Shown here: positions 6,752 through 13,029 of the stretch, piece by piece
Position numbering within the stretch: position 1 is the first letter of the stretch
Layout of the letters: every line of letters begins with the position of its first letter
Origin: Ectocarpus siliculosus
Lineage: Eukaryota; Sar; Phaeophyceae; Ectocarpales; Ectocarpaceae
Assembly: GCA_000310025.1 (NCBI GenBank)
Contig: FN648678.1
Span: forward strand, 30,227 to 43,255
Reading direction: 5' to 3'
Length of the DNA stretch: 13,029 nt
Made by a program: the position numbers and the translations under genes
The notes under the pieces: model-generated
Seen by the model: only the letters and a program-made list of their open reading frames with translations
Databases searched by the model: none
Told to the model about the DNA's origin: nothing

Positions 6752-6960
6752 CAGTCGTAGATTGGCGTTCGATTTGATAGGTAACCATGATGTCGTACAG
6801 AATGCGAAAGACAACGGTCACTGCTGCGCAGAATAGGGGGCGTATTGCAAGGTATTCTCCCCAGCAGTGCCACGTGCTAAATTGACGCTTTGGGTGACTG
6901 AGTTTGCCTGTGCCTTTCCCTTTCGGATGCGCAATCTCCCCTGCACTGCCGAGTCAATCC
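6696..6960 (-). pseudogene. Antisense open frame e inside element 2 (about 87 codons)
   Basis: The frame is open on the minus strand from about 6959 to TGA at 6698-6696, with the only ATG at 6788-6786. It reads KRQFSTWHCWGEYLAIRPLF, then CAAVTVVFRILYDIMVTYQI and ERQSTTEVNYSSFVKVTQRF. The IRPLFCAAVTVVFRILYDIM stretch could be a membrane helix or a buried strand. It ends just upstream of the open frame at 6744-6394 in a different frame, so the two could be one broken gene or two exons. No family is recognised. Confidence 0.33.
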
Positions 6961-7359
6961 CCCCGGAGAGACAGCTGCACCCACCCCACCCAGGCGGATA
7001 CGTGGCACCTGATGAAGCCTGAGCCGCGGCCATGCCAGCAGAAAAGGGTGGCCGCGGCAGAGGCGAGGGTGGCTACCGCGGGGAAGAAGCAGTGGCAGGA
7101 GGGATGGATGAAAGCGCTGGGGTTGATGGGCCGGCAAAAATACTTCGTGTGACCAATGGTGTGACTTTTCTTATTTCGTGTTCTCATTGTTTTGGCTTTG
7201 GTTTGTGGTGCTTCGGCTTTGTGTTTGGTCTTTTTGAGTAAGAGGTCGAGCCTGAACGAGTAGGATTTTATTTTCGAGGTTTTCACAGGATGTTTGGTTG
7301 TGAACAGCGATCACAACCTGAGGGAGCAGGTGGTAGAGGAGATTTTATTCTTGGAAAAT

Positions 7360-8171
7360 TGGGATGCAGGGACTTTGAAGACCTCGAAGCAGACGTACGC
7401 TGAAGAGTTGGGGATGGAGTTTGGGGTAGAGCACGGGAAGGAAATTCCTCTTCCTGTAGGGTTGAAGCTTTCAGAGTTTGACCAAGATGAAGAAGTGGTA
7501 TCAAGGCCTTTTCGTGAGCTGATAGGATCATTGATGCGGCTGGCAACGCAAACGAGGCCAGATATCGCGAACGCAGTGAGAGCGGTAGCACGGTAGTGTG
7601 CTTCTTCCAAAGAAATTCATTGGAGAGCAGGTCTTGGTATTTTGGGGTATGTGGTAAGGACTAGTGACTTGGGTATTTCATTCAGGAGGGGTAGTGTAGC
7701 AGGGTTGAGCATGGAGGTGTTCGCAGACGCAGACTATGCAAGTAAGGCTGCCGATAGGAGGTATGTGTCAGGAGGGTTGGTGATGTGTGAGGGGGGATGT
7801 ATTTCTTGGTTTTCAAGGACGCAGAAGTACGTTACGTTAAGCACGACAGAGGCGGAGTATGTCTCCCTTGCGGATGTGATGAAGGAAGTGTTGTTTCTGA
7901 GGCAAGTATGGCGTTTCATGTTGCCGATATGCCGTGTATTCCGGTGTTCGAGGATAACCACGGGGCTATTCAGTTGGCGCAGAACCCGATTAGCAACAGT
8001 AACTCGAAGCACATCGACGTAAGGCACCACTTTATCAGGGATTTGGTATGCAGGAAGGAGATTTCGATTTTTCACGTGGAATCGGCGTATCAACATGCTG
8101 ACTTCCTCACGAAGGCACTTAACGTGGGAAATTTCGAGTTTCATCGTAACTTCGTAATGAGTATGGATTAA
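7360..8171 (+). pseudogene. Copia RNase H remnant of element 2
   Basis: Homology to copia pol starts near 7360 (WDAGTLKTSKQTYAEEL, after the missing RT catalytic domain). It runs through PFRELIGSLMRLATQTRPDI, VFADADYASKAADRR, LSTTEAEYVSL, VFEDNHGAIQLAQNP and SKHIDVRHHFIRD to FEFHRNFVMSMD and TAA at 8169-8171. Acidic RNase H residues are visible, but TAG at 7594-7596 and a one-base loss near 7925 break the frame. It is a different copia lineage from the remnant at 4-1751: the proteins share motifs but differ clearly, and codon use here is richer in AGG and GTA. The open frame extends back to 7294, without recognisable homology there. Confidence 0.92.
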
Positions 8172-8445
8172 TATTTTGATGTTTGGGTTTATTTTGTGTG
8201 TGATCAAACAACTAGGGCGGCAACATTTTGCATTTTTGCCTATGGATTTTCTCAATGGATGGTGTTCTAGGCTGGGGGGCAATTAGTTCACTGAAGCTCG
8301 AAGAAGTATATCTGATATGACCGGGGATGGGAATTGATGTCTAGCCAGTGAGGCTATTGTTCTGGAGTTGAGTTGACTTTCTGAGTTTATTTTCTTGTGT
8401 TTTGGAGTTCTTGAGGATCGAAAAAGACATGGCATGGTCACAAGC
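8172..8445 (+). other. 3' untranslated region of element 2
   Basis: This AT-rich stretch between the RNase H stop and the polypurine tract has no convincing ORF. It holds a second G-tract, TGGGGGGC at 8272-8279, not followed by TG. Confidence 0.6.
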
Positions 8446-8453
8446 AGGGGGGC
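8446..8453 (+). promoter_or_regulatory. Polypurine tract of element 2
   Basis: AGGGGGGC directly precedes the TGATAG start of the 3' LTR, the position of the plus-strand primer in LTR elements. It defines the motif that recurs in element 1. Confidence 0.82.
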
Positions 8454-8784
8454 TGATAGATATACTTGTAGCAATGCCAAGTGGTTGTAGGATTGTGTGG
8501 TACGTGGAATGTATTTCCAGGGTGTGCAAGGTACCCCTGTTGTATACTGCGTCGCCCCCTCATGGTGGTGCGTGCACGCGTGCGTGCAGTCCATGTCTGT
8601 CCATGTGTCCATGTGTCCATGTTCGTTCATGTGTTCATGTGAGTCCATGTTTTTCATGTGAAGAAGAAGTCTATACAACAAGCCCAGCACATCTTTCCTC
8701 CTTGGCGCGAGTTCGCCGAGTTGCCGACACCCTATTCAACACACGTCTTGCGACAAGCTACCCCCAGTTCGGATCATCCTAACA
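8454..8784 (+). repeat. 3' LTR of element 2
   Basis: It has the same length and, by eye, the same sequence as 4863-5193. It ends CCTAACA and is followed by the target duplication. Confidence 0.92.
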
Positions 8785-8789
8785 CGCGT
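8785..8789 (+). repeat. Right target-site duplication of element 2 (CGCGT)
   Basis: It matches 4858-4862. Before insertion the host read GCTAG-CGCGT-ACTGC. Confidence 0.88.
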
Positions 8790-9057
8790 ACTGCAAAACT
8801 TGTGAATGGTATGGCCGAGATTTGTGGATTCTTCAGGCCGCAGCTGGAGCCTTCCACACCACGGCCCCGGCGACAGATCTGGGCACGCGACCCCTGCAGG
8901 ATGTTAATTCTAGACTACTCTACAAAGAAATACATTAGTACTGCTGCATTCCCGCCTTGGAGTCCATTCCGGTGCCGTCGCGGGTTCATATTGGGCGGGC
9001 GCCGGGTAGAGTGCCGGTGAAAACTGACTGACACAGACGGAAAATCAAATGAAAAGT

Positions 9058-9129
9058 GCGGGTGTCTGCTTTACTGCGGGTGCCCGTTTTTTTGCGGGTG
9101 CCCGCTTTATTGCGGGTTCCCACTACCAC
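9058..9129 (+). repeat. 18-bp minisatellite, four units
   Basis: GCGGGTGTCTGCTTTACT, GCGGGTGCCCGTTTTTTT, GCGGGTGCCCGCTTTATT and a diverged GCGGGTTCCCACTACCAC follow head to tail. The period is a multiple of three, so a plus frame would give CGCPLY-type and a minus frame GTRxKA-type hexapeptide repeats; neither lies in a convincing gene. Confidence 0.85.
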
Positions 9130-9144
9130 ATATATACATAATGT

Positions 9145-9537
9145 ATGCGGGTGAAGCGCCTGGCACATGGCACATACCTGCCTTTTACAGCGGGGCCCCG
9201 ACGGCAGGTGGTGTTGGCGAGGACGCGAGAACCCCTTAAAAGCAGCAGAAAACAAAGCCTACCTGCGATGAAGCGTGACCATAATGTAGTAGATAAGCAA
9301 GTCCAAATTGAGTTTCCCCTTCGGATGGTCGGGATTGGAACAATCATGGCTCCGATTAGAGGGTGGTGCGGCAAAAGGCCCTACACAGACCTTCTATATC
9401 GGGAACTGCCTCTTATAAGGTACCCTCTTATGTCGGAGTCACGACCGTGCCTAGACGATAGAGTCACCGCGATCCGTGGTGTGTCACGCCTGTGCTCACC
9501 CCGGGGCTGCTTCAGTTTAGGGTATATACCACGATAA
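9145..9537 (+). CDS. Unassigned ORF (130 aa), doubtful
   Basis: The ORF starts MRVKRLAHGTYLPFTAGPRR and ends GYIPR. Mid-part stretches such as VQIEFPLRMVGIGTIMAPIR look acceptable for protein, but no domain is recognised, and the N-terminal part is Arg/Lys-rich without structure. It follows the 18-bp minisatellite and a TATATAC at 9131-9137. It could be chance or an exon. Confidence 0.18.
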   Translation: MRVKRLAHGTYLPFTAGPRRQVVLARTREPLKSSRKQSLPAMKRDHNVVDKQVQIEFPLRMVGIGTIMAPIRGWCGKRPYTDLLYRELPLIRYPLMSESRPCLDDRVTAIRGVSRLCSPRGCFSLGYIPR

Positions 9538-9568
9538 GACCACAGCAGTCTATGGACTCGGGTGGTTC

Positions 9569-9844
9569 TTGTGCAACCAACTTAGCCAATTTGAGCCGCA
9601 CACGTATGAAAGTCTGACTTCAGTGTGGTCTGTGCGTGCTCTTCCGCACCCCAAGGCCTTTGAGAACGGAAAGATATTCGTATATAGTAGAGCGGTTCGT
9701 TTGTTAAATCTCACGTGTTTTGTGTTAGTTTTCCTATTTTGGGCTGAGAGCTTGCAAGCACAGAATAATCGAGAGGAAGACTACAAAAGTCGAGTGGACA
9801 GCGATCATACGGATTCCACGCTTTTGACGACAAGTCACCACTGA
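9569..9844 (+). CDS. Unassigned ORF with one hydrophobic segment (91 aa), doubtful
   Basis: The ORF starts MCNQLSQFEPHTYESLTS. Residues about 45-65 (RLLNLTCFVLVFLFWAESLQ) form a plausible single transmembrane segment, followed by a polar tail rich in Asp, Ser and Thr. Nothing identifies a family, and no promoter or splice context is convincing. Confidence 0.18.
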   Translation: MCNQLSQFEPHTYESLTSVWSVRALPHPKAFENGKIFVYSRAVRLLNLTCFVLVFLFWAESLQAQNNREEDYKSRVDSDHTDSTLLTTSHH

Positions 9845-10159
9845 CGGGTTCTCGATGCCGCCGAAAGCTGTAGCCCACCGCATTGAGTAGCGAAAGGCCA
9901 GGAAGGTTGGATGAAACGCTCGGGTGTCGTTTAGGGGCGAAGAAATAAAGTATCATGATCATATCGAACCAGTTTGACGGTAAGTGGCGATTCTGAGGCG
10001 CTGTTCTCCCTCCCTCATGAGAATATTGCGATATAACCATACATACCTGAGAGTATCGCAATACACCCACACATACCTTTTGTTTACACTCATGTGCTCC
10101 GTCGAGTAGCTGGGAACCATCCCGGGCGGGGGTAAGACCCTCCTGCACCTTTCGAAGGC
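9845..10159. other. Non-coding stretch with a diverged 30-bp tandem duplication
   Basis: GAGAATATTGCGATATAACC... (10019-10048) is followed directly by GAGAGTATCGCAATACACCC... (10049-10078), two 30-bp units about 80 percent alike, both ending ACATACCT. No convincing gene is seen. Confidence 0.55.
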
Positions 10160-10231
10160 TTTGAGCGGAAACGGCGGGCGGAACCGCTGTGAATACCTGC
10201 GCGACAAGGGTGTACGCAGACCACCACCACC

Positions 10232-10279
10232 GCGCTGCTGCTGCTGGCGCTGCTGCTGGCGCTGCTGCTGGCGCTGCTT
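10232..10279 (+). repeat. 12-bp GCGCTGCTGCTG repeat
   Basis: GCGCTGCTGCTG recurs about 3.5 times, the first unit with an extra CTG, preceded by CCACCACCACC. The frames read poly-Ala (AAAG), Leu-rich (LLLA) or, on the minus strand, Gln/Arg or Ala/Ser repeats. The Leu-rich frame continues LLGAVALFFLLYGANPVS to a TGA and could mimic a signal sequence. Confidence 0.8.
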
Positions 10280-10559
10280 GGTGCTGTTGCTTTGTTTTTT
10301 TTGTTGTATGGCGCGAACCCTGTTTCCTGAGCCACAGCTTGGGTCAAGGCTCTCGGGCACCTTATAGGTACATCACGACTGATTTTTTTAAGAGTCACAA
10401 CACTTCTCTCGGTGCTGCGGTGTACCCACACCCCCGTCCCTACACCTGTCGCCGCACGCACGTTGCTCATTACTGCCCCGTTTTGGAGGATTTTTGTACT
10501 CTCCGGATCCGCATCACGCGCGCATTGATGTCCTCGCATCATTTTTTCGTTTTTTGCAG

Positions 10560-10671
10560 GTGCGGGGCCCGAACGTTCTCCTGCGTGCGAGAGTTGATGT
10601 CGATACCCAGTCGGAACCGGATGGCCGATCACGTCGGGCGGCCAGAAACCGCGCTGTCTGCGCGCACCCAG
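10560..10671 (+). CDS. Candidate exon 1 of an intron-rich host locus
   Basis: It follows ATTTTTTCGTTTTTTGCAG (10541-10559), a strong 3' splice-site sequence. It reads VRGPNVLLRARVDVDTQSEP and DGRSRRAARNRAVCAHP before a weak donor-like CAG/GTTGAC. An Arg-rich, hydrophilic stretch with no known domain. The frame is also open upstream to an ATG at 10494. The exon ends in phase 1, so it does not join directly with the next candidate in its best frame. Confidence 0.28.
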
Positions 10672-10760
10672 GTTGACTCTTCTCGTCGCGACGCCTGGTT
10701 GAGGATTGATTCACGAGTCCCACCTCAGCGTCGCGGTGTGAGAAAAAGACTGTGTGGTCG

Positions 10761-10940
10761 GAATAAGGTGCTTCTTCGGATGCATCCCGTTGAGTTATCC
10801 CTGTCACTCTACGACAGCAGGGTGTTACTTTCCGTTGGTTGGTTGTTCTTTCGCGTTTTGCGTTGTTTCATAACGGTTGCTTCGTTTGAACAAGGTGCTG
10901 CTTCGCGTGCATCCCCTCGTTTTATCCAATGCCACTCTAC
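10761..10940 (+). repeat. Diverged 52-bp repeat pair
   Basis: GAATAAGGTGCTTCTTCGGA... (10761-10812) and GAACAAGGTGCTGCTTCGCG... (10888-10940) are about 77 percent alike. Both carry AAG/GTGCTN and both end CACTCTAC. In their own frames both read NKVLLRxHP. Confidence 0.6.
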
Positions 10941-10982
10941 CTACCACGCAACACTCACAATGTTTTTTTTTGCGTGCGATAG

Positions 10983-11048
10983 GCCGAGACAAACGAAGGG
11001 CTGCGCGAGGCACTTTTGGCGGAGACGCGGTCCGTTCAAGCCCCCCCG
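10983..11048 (+). CDS. Candidate exon 2 of the host locus
   Basis: The 66-base block lies between TTTTTTTTTGCGTGCGATAG (10963-10982) and GGTAAGC, a canonical 5' splice site (GT at 11049). In one frame it reads AETNEGLREALLAETRSVQA then PP, a helical composition without recognised domain. The flanking splice signals are the main support. Confidence 0.38.
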
Positions 11049-11280
11049 GTAAGCACGTCCAGTGAACGGCGTCCTAGTCATTCCGCTCTGCCTCTCATCT
11101 GTGTCGACCGTGCCCCCCCTGCTCTTGCTTGCCCAATCTACGTGTGTAGTTTGGTGATGACTTTCTCTCCTCTACTGTTTCGATGTCCGTGGGTGTGGTT
11201 TTCTCGACGACGCTCTTTTGTTTGGGTTCCCTTTTGTTTTTTTGTCTCTCTATTCTTTCTCTTTTTCTTTTTCTTTTCAG

Positions 11281-11327
11281 GACCGACGACGTTTTCGAGG
11301 AGGGTGGATCGGATCAATCGGCAGACG
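11281..11327 (+). CDS. Candidate exon 3 of the host locus
   Basis: The 47-base block follows a long pyrimidine tract ending TTCTTTTCAG (to 11280) and is followed by GGTAAGCG (GT at 11328-11329), the clearest splice-site pair in the window. The best-looking frame reads TDDVFEEGGSDQSAD, an acidic linker. This frame and the best frame of exon 2 are not in phase, so one of the two readings is wrong or an exon is missing. The next intron would end at TTCAATTTCAG (to 11390). Confidence 0.42.
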
Positions 11328-11390
11328 GTAAGCGATGTTTCTTACCATCTTCGTTTCTTCTGTCAACCGTCGGGCAATGTTCAATTTCAG

Positions 11391-12158
11391 CATGCCGAAC
11401 TTGATTCTAGAGGCATTAATTCCCACCGCTATCTTTTTTTCTTTTTTGCTTGAGGCGTAGTTGGGTCAACCTGTGACCGCCGGGAGATCTTTCTTTTTGC
11501 CTCCCGGGTTAGAGCAAAGATTGTGAAGGTGCTACAGATGTGGAACTTATTTTTCCCATCTAGGTCGAATTACGTCAACCGATGCCACCGATTTTCTCAT
11601 TAGTTTCTGCAACTGCTGCTGAGTGTGGTGTGCCATCCAGTACAGGCGCCGCCGCATGGGATCCCGATGGAATATATTTTTCCAAGAGGTTATAGACAAC
11701 GCGCTTTTCATGAAGAATGAGTCCTAGCTCTCGAGTTGCAGGGGCGGTTGACTCGTGCGTGCGGATGCGGTTCCCGTCGCCGCTCGAGCACCCTAAGTTT
11801 CGGCGTTACGATTGCCGAGAATGCCGCAAAATGGTCTCGGCCCGTTCCGTGTTCACTGCTATGTGCTCGAGTGCTCATCGTTTCGGATTTTAATCACTAT
11901 TTTCTAGTCTCGGCCTCGTGACAACGTGGGGCACCGGAGGGCGGGTGGGAGAGGGCGGGCGGGCGTAGAACTTGGCTTGCGCGGAGACACCGATCGTCGC
12001 AAACATGACTATAACAGCAGTGGGGTGCATTTGTCGACACCCTCCGCGATTATTGTTTGTTGTGTTTGCCGCCTCTTTCGGTCGGACAAATCCTTCTTGT
12101 CATCGGATCAAGCCGCGTACCGGCAACGTGGTGAAAGTACATTCCGTATTTTGATGAT
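11391..12158 (+). other. Unresolved part of the host locus
   Basis: Acceptor-like sites occur at 11390 (TTCAATTTCAG), about 11563 (TTTTTCCCATCTAG) and 11640 (GCCATCCAG). Around 11650-11715 all three frames look open in places (for example HGIPMEYIFPRGYRQRAFHE), and a further open frame covers 11736-11921. I could not choose an exon structure. A G-rich low-complexity tract (GGGCGGGTGGGAGAGGGCGG) lies near 11940. Confidence 0.3.
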
Positions 12159-12359
12159 GTGGTTGTCTACTGCGGTTCCGGGCGATCGGGTGTAAGCAGG
12201 TTCGGATCCGGCATTGACGGGGTGCGGGACATCGTGGAAGCGGCCGCGGGAAACCAGCCCGAGGTGCGCTCCGTAATTGTGCACCGTTTCGTCAACATGT
12301 TCTGTTGTTGCCTTGGGACCGGTCCGCTTGGGAATGACGATGACCATGTTCGCTTTTTT
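12159..12359 (+). CDS. Candidate exon of the host locus (GVRDIVEAAAG stretch)
   Basis: The frame reads VVYCGSGRSGVSRFGSGIDG then VRDIVEAAAGNQPEVRSVIV and HRFVNM, compact and protein-like. The ORF continues into Cys-rich and low-complexity sequence to 12509, which is probably intronic, since a T-rich tract ending CTCAG stands at 12459-12472. Start and end are not defined by clear splice sites. Function is unknown. Confidence 0.28.
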
Positions 12360-12501
12360 CGACTCGAATCTGACGGAATTTTCTCTCTCTGTGTGCGTGT
12401 TGGCGTCTCGTGCTGGTGTAAATGCGCCTCTTCGACTTCAAAACCTTATTTTGCGTTGTTTTTTTTTCTCAGGTCATCCCTACATTTTCGCCTTGACGTG
12501 A

Positions 12502-12702
12502 AACCTTGATCTTTCTTGCTCTTCCGTTGGTTGCTTGATTGAAATATTTCTGAAATATGACCTATTAATAGTCGCCGGTCTACGACGACGGGGCGACATT
12601 GAGCCCGTCTCTTCGCCGTCCATCCGTGCAATCTCTTTTGAGCACTTTGACGCCATCCCGGACCAAGAGTACTCCCGTATTCCTGTAGCCCATGAGCCGT
12701 AG
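12502..12702 (+). CDS. Candidate terminal exon ending in TAG, unassigned
   Basis: The plus-strand frame is open from 12502 to TAG at 12700-12702 (66 codons, no ATG). It reads VGCLIEIFLKYDLLIVAGLR, RRGDIEPVSSPSIRAISFEH and FDAIPDQEYSRIPVAHEP. The second half is convincingly protein-like. An upstream acceptor-like TTAATAG (to 12569) could trim the exon. The minus strand has an overlapping 85-aa ORF (12480-12737), so strand is not certain. Confidence 0.32.
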   Translation, partial: NLDLSCSSVGCLIEIFLKYDLLIVAGLRRRGDIEPVSSPSIRAISFEHFDAIPDQEYSRIPVAHEP

Positions 12703-12726
12703 CCTTCGGGGCGGGGCGGGGGGTGA

Positions 12727-13029
12727 ACATTTAGCACTTGCCGTAGCCGTTGTCAACGTCTCCTTTTTGTTTTTTCCGGGGAGCTTGTTGTTGAGTGTTT
12801 GCGGCTGCTCAAGCTCAAGGGTTGTGATGATGGATTCCTTCTGGACTTTTGGTTGGCAGACGTAGACCTGCCCACACCAACCCCTGAGAAGGGAGAGATC
12901 GGGGGCGAGGGGTCATTTGTTTCCACGCCATCTTGCCTGACGGGGTCGGTCCCGACACCTCTAGAACGATACTGGAATGGGGTATGGAAATCGCTGACAT
13001 GGCCGGGGGGGGGGGGGGGGGGGGGGGGC
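12727..13029 (+). CDS. Partial open frame running off the right edge
   Basis: After a TGA at 12724-12726 the frame stays open for 101 codons to the window end. A likely exon start is 12784, after TTTTTGTTTTTTCCGGGGAG. It reads LVVECLRLLKLKGCDDGFLL, DFWLADVDLPTPTPEKGEIG and LERYWNGVWKSLTW, then poly-Gly from the G run. The first part is rich in Leu and Asp and looks like a globular domain. No family is recognised. A minus-strand 61-aa ORF (12815-13000) is the weaker alternative. Confidence 0.33.
13005..13028 (+). repeat. Poly-G run (G24)
   Basis: Twenty-four G followed by one C close the window. It may be a real homopolymer able to form a G-quadruplex, or a sequencing/assembly edge artefact. 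Confidence 0.9.

Larger units (their letters stand above)
4863..8784 (+). mobile_element. Complete non-autonomous copia-type LTR retrotransposon (element 2, 3922 bp)
   Basis: Two 331-bp LTRs (4863-5193 and 8454-8784) look identical by eye, have TG...CA ends, and are bounded by CGCGT duplications. A polypurine tract abuts the 3' LTR. The 3260-bp interior is too short for gag-pol, and I find no integrase or reverse transcriptase. It holds a gag-like 5' ORF, a foreign-looking middle with antisense open frames and a minisatellite, and a damaged RNase H end. Identical LTRs imply recent insertion, since the two are copied from one template at insertion. Mobilisation must then have used proteins of another, intact element. 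The copia assignment comes from the RNase H remnant and the 5-bp duplication. Confidence 0.9.

Noticed and set aside
7296-7318. GGTTGTGA/TCACAACC hairpin as a terminator
   Set aside because: An 8-bp stem with a 7-base loop and no T tract, in a eukaryotic retroelement; probably chance near the capture junction.
7734-8282. 182-aa minus-strand ORF
   Set aside because: It is the antisense shadow of the copia RNase H remnant, whose plus-strand motifs are unmistakable.
8402-8782. 126-aa plus ORF within the 3' LTR (and its twin in the 5' LTR)
   Set aside because: The identical translation in both copies follows from LTR identity, and the Cys/His/Val-rich content comes from the CATGT repeats.
4657-8834. 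A host intron on the plus strand holding the whole element (GTGAGC at 4657 to TTCTTCAG near 8834)
   Set aside because: The signals exist but the joined reading is not convincing, and the minus strand reads at least as well on both sides.
9130-9560. Organelle or rRNA-like insert
   Set aside because: Some segments looked vaguely rRNA-like, but I could not match any conserved rRNA motif.
10189-11052. Longest plus ORF (287 aa) as a gene
   Set aside because: It runs through the 12-bp repeat, T-rich acceptor-like tracts and a frame of poor composition; better candidate exons lie in other frames of the same stretch.
1-13029. tRNA genes and CRISPR arrays
   Set aside because: No T-arm GGTTCRANNCC with matching stems was found, and the repeats are head-to-tail minisatellites without unique spacers.

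Overview
The window reads as nuclear DNA of a eukaryote, dominated by Ty1/copia-type LTR retrotransposons. There are no bacterial-style operons or ribosome binding sites. Instead there are reverse transcriptase/RNase H remnants, LTRs, minisatellites, a probable tiny DNA transposon, and (right third) T-rich tracts ending in CAG followed by short open stretches and GTAAGC, the look of GT-AG introns. A stramenopile, possibly a brown alga, is my guess from the copia protein style and intron look; this is inference and I could not test it.

Layout. 1-2745: the 3' end of a decayed copia element (element 1). Its pol remnant (linker, reverse transcriptase, RNase H) carries two in-frame TAG codons and one single-base frameshift, followed by a long 3' untranslated tail with repeated G6 polypurine tracts and a probable 3' LTR near 2515-2745. 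2746-4862: mostly non-coding DNA with a diverged repeat pair, a 48-bp near-perfect palindrome flanked by an 8-bp duplication (4162-4225), and a minus-strand open frame that ends exactly where the next element inserted.

4863-8784: a complete, apparently young LTR element (element 2). Its two 331-bp LTRs look identical base for base, it is flanked by the 5-bp duplication CGCGT, and it has a polypurine tract directly before the 3' LTR. The 3260-bp interior lacks integrase and reverse transcriptase. It holds a short gag-like 5' ORF, about 1.4 kb of unrelated AT-richer DNA with a chain of protein-like open frames on the opposite strand and a 55-bp minisatellite, then a broken RNase H remnant. It is best read as a non-autonomous chimeric element that moved recently using proteins supplied in trans. 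Its 5' LTR/internal junction is a chain of three overlapping perfect palindromes.

8790-13029: flanking DNA with an 18-bp minisatellite (9058-9129), unassigned ORFs, a 12-bp GCTGCTGCTGGC-type repeat, and from about 10560 rightward a probable intron-rich locus on the plus strand with several candidate exons. None of these could be assigned a function. The window ends in a run of 24 G, probably a contig edge or homopolymer. I saw no rRNA, tRNA or CRISPR.
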